A DNA stretch of 64,000 bases from contig OZ007579.1 of the NCBI GenBank assembly GCA_963931925.1, positions 48,584,771-48,648,770 of the forward strand, in the 5' to 3' direction. Every line of letters begins with the position of its first letter. The stretch's first letter is position 1. The DNA comes from Onchidella celtica (lineage: Eukaryota; Mollusca; Gastropoda; Systellommatophora; Onchidiidae). The notes under the pieces were generated by a model that worked only from the letters and a program-made list of their open reading frames with translations, had not been told where the DNA came from and did not search any database. Below, one piece after another: positions 56,406 to 64,000 of the stretch. The position numbers and the translations under genes were made by a program.

Positions 56406-57216
56406 TGTCGTGTCATTCTTTGACGATATAGCATGCCATACGTCGACATGGTCTGATCATATTCAGACACTAACAGTAATTTTTCAACGATTACGTCATT
56501 TTGGGTTAACTGCTAAACCCGCAAAGATGGATTTGGCATGTCCAGAGATAATATTCTTAGGACATATCGTGGATAGAGGTGTTCAGAGACCTGAAGTAAC
56601 AAAAATTGACAAGCTGGCAGGGTTGCAAATCCCAAAAACAAAGAAACAAGTCAGAAGCTTAGTGGGAATTTTAAATTATTACAGAAAGTTCATTCCAAAT
56701 TTTTCCTCCTTGTCATCTTCTCTTACTGACCTTACTAAGAAGGGACAACCCGATAAGGTCCAGTGGACTTCTGAATGTCAGACAGCATTTGATAATTTGG
56801 TGACAGCATTATCATCGTCACCCATTCTGATATTACCCGATTTTCGATCTAATTTTATCCTCAGAACGGATGCGTCGGACTCTGGTGTCGGCGCTTGTCT
56901 TCTACAGGAGAAGAACGAATGTCTCCATCCTGTATGTTATGTCAGTAGGAAGTTATTGCAGAGAGAAAGAAAGTATTCTGTGATAGAGCGTGAGTGTCTT
57001 GCCATTGTCTGGTCCGTCCAGAAACTAGGACGTTATCTCATGGGACGAGAATTTTGTATCCAGACAGACCACAAGCCACTGACATTTTTGTCGAAGAATC
57101 GTTCGTCCAGCCCACGCTTGTCTAGATGGGCATTGGCTTTGCAGCCGTATACCTTCGTTATTCAACCAATTCCAGGAACCAGCAATCATATCGCCGACTA
57201 CCTTAGTCGAGCCTAG
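56397..57216 (+). pseudogene. Truncated reverse transcriptase plus RNase H, family 2
   Basis: Frame +1 relative to integrase. Family 1 has about 225 residues between the integrase end and the FDDI active site. Here FFDDIA follows almost at once, so the fingers and most of the palm are deleted. What remains is the FDD motif (56422-56427), the RT connection with FLGHIVDRGVQ and LLNYYRKFIPNFSSL-type segments, and a complete RNase H ending (TDASDSG, QTDHKPLTF, ADYLSRA, stop 57216). Catalytically dead. Confidence 0.9.
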
Positions 57217-57552
57217 GGGAAGAGTTCAGCAGCTTATACATCGGAGGACAGGAACATTGACAGGATCTGTGTGAATGAGTCGACTATAAAATATTGACAT
57301 TATAAATATGATATGAAGAATGGTTGATAGGTTGAGTGATTTTTGATTCTGTATTAAGTATTGTGTTTAGTTAGCTATTCATGATGTGACACATATATGC
57401 ATATTGCAGGCCATATTGATCCCCATATTTTCCCCTGATTTCGGTATTTTATATACTAGGGGAACTGCTAGGTCAGTTTTTTTAGTGTAGGTATTGCTCA
57501 CGCTCACTCGTTGACAGTCATCTTGATGCGATTTGAAATTAATTGCATTAAC

Positions 57553-57569
57553 TTTTTTGGGGTGGGGGA
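57553..57569 (+). promoter_or_regulatory. Polypurine tract, family 2
   Basis: A T-run followed by ggggtggggga, the same purine core as in family 1, three bases before the LTR start at 57573. Confidence 0.85.
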
Positions 57570-57572
57570 TGA

Positions 57573-58759
57573 TGTCACGAGTGGAGTGAGTGCAATTAAG
57601 GGGATTGCTACAGAGCGGGTGTAGAGTAAGAATGGCTCACGGTAGACAAGTAAGATAAGCGTGCTGTCGTGAGTAGTGGGGGAGGGGGGGGTCTGAATGA
57701 GGCGAAAGCGCTGTATTACTATCACTGCAAGTTAGAAGGCCCTACGGAACGGACCTGTGAATAAGAGCCCATCGGGCGGACATAAGGGGAGCAGTCGAGA
57801 AGACTAGTGAGAGAGTCTTTCCAGTAATGACTGGTACGTAGAACGTTGATTGATTATTATGATTGATGTATTATATTATATTCGTCTATTACCATGATGT
57901 AAATAAGTATATGTGAGGAATGTGGAAGTCCTTGATATTGGATATAGCAATGTGCGCCATGAGCGATAGATGAAAGTGAGTTCAGGGATTTGTAGCGCGA
58001 GTGAGTAGTGTGTACTCCGATGGAGGTGTGTTACCGTAAGATGTGTGGTGAGTGAAAGGTGAACTAGTGTGTGTACGCTTCATGGGTTGTAAGGAGAGGT
58101 GGAGTGAATAGAAATGGTAGGGTATTATACCAATGTGATGTTATTCTTGTAGGTGTCGAGGACGGGCCGCAGAGCCACCTCGATGAGCACAGGGGATAGG
58201 CCAGCATAGGGCCGGAGGCCACACATAGGCCAGAAGTGAGGCTGTCAGTGCAGGACAGTAGAGGCACATAAAGTCGTGGCAGTCAGGCCACGGACAGGGA
58301 CGTAGATATGAGCGTGAATGTGATAATGCACTATTGCCATGTTGAGGGGAGAATGTACTATTGAAATGATAATGTCTATTGAAATGATAATGTGTTACTG
58401 CCCTGCTGAGGTGCTAGGGGAATGCTAAGGTGTATGACAATAGGAAGGTGATATTGAGAGACTGCGGTGCCAGTGAATTACTAATGTGCTAGTAAGACCC
58501 TGAGGGGAGAGGCTGAGGCCGAAGTGCCTTTAGGAGTAACTACCGGATTGTGGATCCGAGGGAGAGTGTGTGTGAGAATAAGGCCGTTGTACGGCAGTTC
58601 ATTTCAATAATATAATGTATGTAATTGCGCTATTATCTGTATAATTATGTTTAATAAATGTGTGAGTCTGATGGATTGTTCTGTTAAGTGTTAACTTGTT
58701 TGTTCGTGATTGTTGTCCTGTCATAACTTATTACATCTCCCAGTCTGGGATTTGTGACA
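57573..58759 (+). repeat. 3' LTR, family 2 inner copy
   Basis: 1187 bp, about 99.5 percent identical by eye to 51100-52285, with aataaa at 58652-58657 and the end tttgtgaca followed by the ttggt target duplication. Confidence 0.95.
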
Positions 58760-59636
58760 TTGGTCACTGGGAGAAAATGTGAATGATTTAACATATGCTC
58801 TTACTAAGAGTAAAAGTTGCCCTCTGTCCCCAATAAACTGTTTCTTACTCATGTGCATAAAGTTATGTTGCAACTTTCCAGTGGAGGAACTGGCCAGAGG
58901 ATTTTCTATTTCTGATTTTTCTGTTTTAAACATATTCTACACTTGGGTACGTTTTTGCTCACTGCAGTGGGGTGAAATAAACTTTTGGCCATCAAAACCA
59001 TTGGTTCAATATTACTTCCCAACTGATTTCAAAAAGAAATATGGCTCAACAAGAGTTGTAATAGATTGCACAGAAATTCCTATTAAAAAACCAGCAAAAC
59101 CAACGTGCATGTTTTTCAACATACAAACACAGGCACACAGCGAAAGTCCTGGTTGGAAGTACACTAAGTGGACTTGTTTCAATAGTATCTCCTGCATATG
59201 CTGGATCGGTTAGCGATCGACAGATAGTTGAGCGCTCTGATCTTTTCAAGCTGTGCGACAAACAAGACTCCATAATGGCTGACAAAGGCTTTAATATTCA
59301 AGATATGTGTGCATCCAAGGATATCTACATAAACATTCCTTCGTTTTTCAAAAAGAAAAACAGAATGGACAACAAAACGGTTCAAAAAGACAGGAAAATT
59401 GCTAGCAAAAGAGTTCACATTGAAAGAACTATAGGAATGGCCAAAATTTATTCAATTTTGACATCACCGCCAAATGCTTCTGAGACTATCTTGGCATCAG
59501 ACATTGTAAGAGTATGTCTTTATTTGTATAACTTCAGGAAAAAAATTGTTTCAAATTGGGCTTGATTTAATTACAAGTATTGTTTAAAACCAGTATAAGT
59601 GCAGTCTGTCAAAGGCTACAGTCAACTTTCACTCAC

Positions 59637-61723
59637 ACTGTGCTTCATGGACAGTGCCGTCCAATACCACACTGATGTCGACCTTGTAAGTGCAAGCTGT
59701 CTTCATCTCAGATTTCACTGATCCATGAACAAAGACAAAATCACTGTCAGGGGGCTTGCAGGATCGAAGATAGACCAAGTAGCCTTCTGAGTAGAGATCC
59801 AAGTGTCGTGTCTTTTTGACATGTTGAGAAAGAAAATAACTTTCTACGTAGCCAGCCAGAACTGTAGGCACAGATGTTCCACCATGAATGTCTCTGTAGT
59901 CATCATATGGGGGTGTAGACATGTGAAAAACTTCTGGAGTAAGGTTTTCACCATTTCTGAAGTTGTTATTCCGTTCATATGCGACTAGTCTGAAAAGGGG
60001 AAAGAAAAAAAATTAGACTATGTAAAACATAAAAAACATATATATACTACCTTTTTTTCAGATTCGTCGTGTAATTTTACAACATTCTTGTACAATGTAG
60101 CATAACAATAACATAACATTATGTTTGTTAGACATTTTGATTTTGAAAACAAATAAAATGTAAATTTCAAAACTTTTGCATTTGTTTCTATTCAGGGTAA
60201 TCAACTGATGTTTTGTCTCTATACAATTTTTGAATCTGGCAACAAACGTTTAGATAGATTTGTGCATTGACAATGACAGTCTGTTATGATCCCCATACAA
60301 ATATTAAATACTCTAAAGCCTTTTTTTTTTTTTTTTACCTACAAGCATTTGTGAATCAGGATAATAATATACATACGAGCATTAAAAATGCATAGTTCAA
60401 ATCAATTCGATAGTTGTATTTGTTTTGTTGACTTGGTGACTAACTTATCACAAAGCGTTCATTATAAGATTATAGGGCGGCAAATTAAAATTATGAATTT
60501 CTATTATCTGTTAATCATGTTTCACACTCAAATCAAACATATTTATAAATGCTTGTTATTCGGTTGTTTGCAGAGTCAGGAAAAATAAATCAATAGGACC
60601 TTGATTTTAATGCTCATATTCATATATGTGCATGGTGTTTATAAAAAACAACAACTTTTTTTTTCTAATAAACTTCTGCTTATTTTCAAACAATCAACAA
60701 AACTATTCTTACATTTATAATTCAGCCAAGGGGAAAGTGATTTAGTAAGTTTTGTAAAAATTCAATGAAGGGTTCTCAAAGACTTTTTTAAAAAATGACC
60801 CCCAAATTAGTAAAAAAAAATAATTTTTTAATCATAAAATAGAGTGAAATTGTAGGTGGTGCAGATGAACTTAAAAATTAACGACAAAAGTAAACCAAAT
60901 TCAACTAACTTTTAAGACCTGGTTTTGATCATATTCAGAACTACCAAAAAAAGCACCCAATTTTTGGCGCTTTTTCGGAATTTACCACCCCCAAAAAAGT
61001 AGTCGACATATTAATTATATATCGGTATAATCCAAGTTTAGCGTCCAATATTTATCGTAATCCATACCCAAAGTGCTAAAGAAGAATAAAAGACATTAGG
61101 AATCACCGTAATCTTACCACCCACATGATATATTAGGAAGAAGGGGTTGGTAAATTCCGAAAAAACGTCCAATTTTTATTGTTGAGAACAGACCAAGACA
61201 CCCACTTAACACTAAGCTATCTAAATAATTTCTTAAACAAGGAAATCTGAAATAGCAATAAAATAACAATCTGTTGACAACAGCTCAAGATCTCCAGTCA
61301 GTGTCAAAAGACTTGACTTGAGCTCAAAATACTGTCGTCATTACTGCCCACACCGGTAACTGCTTTTTTTGCACCATAATATTCGTCAACTACCACATTC
61401 AAGATTTAAGATTACAGTGTTAGTGTTGCTAAGTACAAAAATTCCCTCTGTAGAGTTCTCTTTGGTATAAAAGGCCCATGACAAGATCTCTTTGCAACCG
61501 TGATAGACGTTTCAGATTTATCGATAATAGGTTATATGACTAGGGTCTCGAAAAAAATTTTTTAAAGTCACAAGACGGATTCTAAAAGTGTTGCATTTGA
61601 TTTTAATATAACGAATACATACCTGTCAACAATTTCCTTTTTTCTTCCGGACACTTTTGCACCTCTTTTCCTGCATTCCGCACGAAGTTCGGGCAGGGTT
61701 AAATTTCCAAAGTGTTCTTCCAT
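59637..61723 (-). CDS. SAP-domain protein of the DNA transposon, 3' part not found
   Basis: Two exons on the minus strand: 61723-61623 and 59989-59637. They join in phase 2 through a GTATGT donor and a ccccttttcag acceptor. Exon 1 starts MEEHFGNLTLPELRAECRKR and, with the start of exon 2, forms a SAP motif (leucine/glycine pattern ending KKEIVDRLVAYE), a DNA-binding helix-extension-helix. The rest contains YVESYFLSQHVK and a segment ending ...TVHEAQC, which resembles the run-up to a SWIM zinc finger in SAP/SWIM/YqaJ-nuclease proteins carried by some eukaryotic transposons. Exon 2 ends at a consensus GTGAGT donor, but the next exon would have to lie beneath the convergent transposase. I find no SWIM or nuclease exon, so the gene is probably truncated. 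Its start is about 40 bases inside the right inverted repeat. Confidence 0.7.
60958..61177. mobile_element. Foldback MITE-like element in SAP-gene intron
   Basis: 60958-60992 and 61143-61177 are 35-base inverted copies sharing ttcggaatttacca and tggtaaattccgaa, with a few mismatches. The interior is non-coding. Target duplication not determined. Confidence 0.6.
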
Positions 61724-61761
61724 TGTTTTACATAGAGGACCGGAAGTAAACTAAGTTAAAA

Positions 61762-61773
61762 GTTAATCCCCAA
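61762..61773 (-). repeat. Inner terminal inverted repeat, right
   Basis: gttaatccccaa followed by ta, the exact complement of 46420-46431. The outer end atcgccc is at 61821-61827. Confidence 0.8.
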
Positions 61774-61827
61774 TAAAATTCTCGTCTCTAAGGGTTAGCT
61801 CCCTTCGTTGAACGGAAAATATCGCCC

Positions 61828-63042
61828 ATTAAGGGGATTGCTACAGAGCGGGTGTAGAGTAAGAAGGGCTCACGGCAGACAAGTGGCGAAAGACGTGAAA
61901 GGAAGAGAGTAAAATTAACGCACGTAGACAAGGAAGAAAAGCGTGCATGTTATGAGTGGTGGGGGTCTGAATGAGGCGAAAGCGCTGTATTACTATCACT
62001 GCAAGTTAGAAGGTCCTACTGAACGGACGCTAGTAAGAGCCCAGCGGGCGGACATAAGGGGAGCAGTCGAGAGACCAGTGAGAGAGTTTTTCCAGTGATG
62101 ACTGGTAGGTAGAACGTTGATTGATAATTATGATTGATGTATTATATTGTATTCGTCTATTACCATGATGTAAATAAGTATATGTGAGGAATGTGGAAGT
62201 CCTTGATATTGGATATAGCAATGTGCGCCATGAGCGATAGATGAAAGTGAGTTCATGGATTTGTAGCGCGAGTGAGTAGTGTGTACTCCGATGGAGGTGT
62301 GTTACCGTAAGATGTGTGGTGAGTGAAAGGTGAACTAATGTGTGTACGCTTCATGGGTTGTAAGGAGAGGTGGAGTGAATAGAAATGGTATGGCATTATA
62401 CCAATGTAATGTTATTCTTGTAGGTGTCGGGGACGGGCCGCAGAGCCACCTCGATGAGCACAGGGGGTAGGCCAGCATAGGGCCGGAGGCCACACATAGG
62501 CCAGAAGTGAGGCTGTCAGTGCAGGACAGTAGAGGCACATAAAGTCGTGGCAGTCAGGCCACGGACAGGGACGTAGATATGAGCGTGAATGTGATAATGT
62601 ACTATTGCCATGTTGATGGGCTAGGAACTAACAATGTACTATTGCCATGTTGAGGGGCTATTGAAATGATAATGTGTTATTGCCCTGCGGAGGTGCTAGG
62701 GGAATGCTAAGGTGTATGACAATAGGAAGGTGATGTTGAGAGACTGCGGTGCCAGTGAATCATTAATGTGCTATTAAGACCCTGAGGGGAGAGGCTGAGG
62801 CCGAAGTGCCTTTAGGAGTAACTACCGGATTGTGGATCCGAGGGAGAGTGTGTGTGAGAATAAGGCCGTTGTACGGCAGTTAATTTCAATAATATAATGT
62901 ATGTAATTGCGCTATTATCTGTATAATTATGTTTAATAAATGTGTGAGTCTGATGGATTGTTCTGTTAAGTGTTAAACTTGTTTGTTCGTGATTGTTGTC
63001 CTGTCATAACTTATTACATCTCCCAGTCTGGGATTTGTGACA
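61828..63042 (+). repeat. 5' LTR of outer family 2 copy, second fragment
   Basis: Resumes at attaaggggattgctacaga and runs to tttgtgaca. It aligns throughout with 51122-52285, apart from an added block at about 61865-61935 containing repeated agacaag motifs, and a small duplication near 62600-62660. An aataaa lies near 62935. Confidence 0.9.
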
Positions 63043-63043
63043 T

Positions 63044-63056
63044 TGGGGGCTCGTCC
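63044..63056 (+). promoter_or_regulatory. Primer-binding site, tRNA-Pro type, outer copy
   Basis: tgggggctcgtcc one base after the LTR end, identical to the inner copy. Confidence 0.85.
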
Positions 63057-64000
63057 GTTGTGACTCGTCCATTTTCGTAATATTTAGTTCTAGTTAGTTA
63101 GTAGGTATTTTTCAGTGGGCATTTGTTACTTTAGTTTTGTCCAAGTAATACTTATCTTGTGGTAGGAATTTGTGTTGTCTTTGTTCGTGGGATGAATGGA
63201 AATTTCATGATGATATGATTTATGTATATTGATGAATATGTATTGATGCATGTATTGCCATAAATATGTACTAATGTGTACTTAAACTTTCAGAGAGACA
63301 GTGTGTGTGCGTGCAGCCTGAGGAGACAAGCAGCCAGAGCTCCGATTAAGGGGAGGACTTAAATTCATAAGGCTGAAAGTTAAGTGAAAATTTTGTGCCC
63401 TGGATTGAGGGCTGTCTTTTCATCTGTCTGTTTCCCTGTTTTTGCTGTTTTTGTCGTTATAGATTATACGGGCGGTGGCGCGGGTTTGCTGTGGTGAGGG
63501 TAGTTTATCCTCTTCGGAAGGTGGGCTAAATTTGGAACTTCGTTCATCACAGTGAACAGTTCTGTAGGGACCTGTAATTTTGTTTAGTTGTAGCGTCGAT
63601 ATCTTCTCTGTTCTGCAGGAAGACGTATTCTCTTGTCCCTCTTTCTTCCCTATCTGTAGATACGTTCTTTTTTTTCAGACTCTGTTCTTGTTCGTACCTT
63701 GTAGTGTAATCGGCGTAGTTAGGTTGCATTTTTTTCCATTATATTTTCTTTTTTAGGTCTTTGTCCTAGTCTGGTTCGTTGTCCTTGACGTACTTGTGGT
63801 CCTTCTACTGAATTTCCTTATTCTTGTCTTTTCTACTCTTTTTTATTATTAATAGTGCTATACATTTAATGAATATAGAATTAGTTAGGAAGTAGGTAAA
63901 TTTCTGAATTGTATTTGAGACAATTGGGTATTGTTATATCTGGTGTGATCTCAGGTCTCTGGTTGTGTCGTTAGTGATCATACCGACAGGTTAGCCGTTT
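63057..64000 (+). other. Leader of outer family 2 copy, cut by window end
   Basis: After a divergent first 110 bases it is collinear with 52370-53177 of the inner copy. The last bases (gacaggttagccgttt) correspond to 53162-53177, about 33 bases before the gag ATG. Small indels break the T-rich frame seen in the inner leader, so that frame is not coding. Confidence 0.85.

Larger units (their letters stand above)
51095..58764 (+). mobile_element. Gmr1-like LTR retrotransposon, family 2, inner defective copy
   Basis: Element 51100-58759 (7660 bp) flanked by ttggt (51095-51099 and 58760-58764), a 5-bp target duplication. The LTRs are 1186 and 1187 bp with about six differences, so the insertion is young. 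Pol has integrase upstream of reverse transcriptase, as in family 1. The copy has an amber codon in integrase and an internal deletion that removed most of reverse transcriptase, so it could move only with help from other copies. It sits within an exon of the THAP-DDE transposase. Confidence 0.95.
46557..59565 (+). pseudogene. THAP-domain DDE transposase, interrupted and frameshifted
   Basis: Exons inferred from splice sites and phase: 46557-46753, 47939-48187, 49037-49114, 49595-49693, 50306-50402, 50838-51099, then, after the nested LTR element, 58765-59565. Exon 1 begins MSTKYCVVPFCKDSATHRFP, a THAP C2CH finger with C-x4-C; the later CSIHF and DDDF motifs are in the +1 frame. Exon 2 has AVPSVF, the AVPTIF-box end of THAP. 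Exon 6 and the following sequence hold the helix-turn-helix part. The DDE core (DDE_Tnp_4 type) shows Asp in IDCTEI, Asp in MADKGF and Glu in HIERTIG. Breaks: extra A at 46661-46667, a frame conflict in exon 5, extra T at 51070-51075, extra T at 59112-59116, and the 7.7-kb insertion. It would bind transposon ends and catalyse cut-and-paste; this copy cannot. Confidence 0.85.
46365..61829 (+). mobile_element. THAP/DDE DNA transposon with two convergent genes (ISL2EU/PIF-like)
   Basis: The LTR reads ...tgcaat before and attaagg after the insert, while intact LTRs read tgcaattaagg. The insert is therefore gggcgat...atcgccc (46367-61827) with a 2-bp at duplication. A second inverted pair, ttggggattaac at 46420-46431 and its complement at 61762-61773, lies 51-54 bases inside each end. 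Either it is the inner part of long imperfect termini, or it is the true end with TA duplications (46418-46419, 61774-61775). Without the nested LTR element it is about 7.8 kb. It encodes a THAP-DDE transposase (+) and a SAP-domain protein (-), each starting near an end. Two-gene layout with a THAP-DDE transposase and 2-bp duplication fit ISL2EU better than classic PIF/Harbinger, but I cannot confirm this. Confidence 0.8.
46343..64000 (+). mobile_element. Gmr1-like LTR retrotransposon, family 2, host copy of the nest (right part outside window)
   Basis: The copy starts tgtcacgagtggagtgaatg at 46343, is interrupted at 46367 by a DNA transposon, resumes at 61828, finishes its 5' LTR at 63042, has a primer site at 63044-63056, and continues through a leader collinear with 52286-53177. 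The window ends just before the expected gag ATG. Compared with the inner copy its LTR has an extra block around 61865-61935 and scattered substitutions, so it is an older or divergent copy. Confidence 0.85.

Noticed and set aside
1..64000. tRNA, rRNA and CRISPR arrays
   Set aside because: No cloverleaf with a GGTTCGAATCC-type loop, rRNA segment or spaced direct-repeat array was seen. The primer-binding sites only complement tRNA ends.

Overview
This is a eukaryotic nuclear window, almost certainly from an invertebrate animal. It has spliceosomal introns, no operons, AT-rich intergenic DNA, long GA/GATA/GACA microsatellites, foldback and hAT-like MITEs, a LINE fragment, Ty3/gypsy-type LTR retrotransposons and a THAP-type DNA transposon. 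The repeat mixture would suit a marine lophotrochozoan such as a mollusc, but no single feature proves the phylum.

Left half (about 1-31 kb): two paralogous minus-strand genes that I assembled from phased exons. Gene A (2085-12540, eight coding exons, 249 aa) encodes a signal peptide, three copies of a roughly 60-70 residue cysteine domain, and a short hydrophobic C-terminal tail. Gene B (23109-30235, four coding exons, 111 aa) has one copy of the domain, a Gly/Asn-rich linker and nearly the same tail. Each domain is built from two exons with phases 1-2 and 2-1, so the pair is a symmetric 1-1 module. Every splice junction of both genes keeps the frame. I recognise no named family, and this is the best candidate in the window for an undescribed gene family. 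Their 3' flanks (about 0.5-2.2 kb and 20.4-23.2 kb) are also similar, which points to an old tandem duplication. Introns and flanks carry microsatellites, foldback MITEs, a SINE-like repeat, a 5'-truncated LINE, a solo LTR and a THAP-like fragment.

Centre (31261-39756): a young, complete LTR retrotransposon with 1402-bp LTRs (two differences seen), 5-bp target duplication, tRNA-Cys primer site, one gag-pol frame and polypurine tract. Integrase lies before reverse transcriptase (Gmr1-like order). Its primer-binding site sits in the loop of a perfect 91-bp inverted repeat. One amber codon interrupts RNase H.

Right half (46343-64000): a three-layer nest. The 5' LTR of a second Gmr1-like family (46343, continuing past the window end) is split by a DNA transposon of about 7.8 kb (46367-61827) carrying a THAP plus DDE transposase gene (+) and a convergent SAP-domain gene (-). 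The transposase gene is itself split by another copy of the same LTR family (51100-58759), which has an amber codon in integrase and has lost most of its reverse transcriptase. From 40 to 46 kb I see no supported gene, only repeats.
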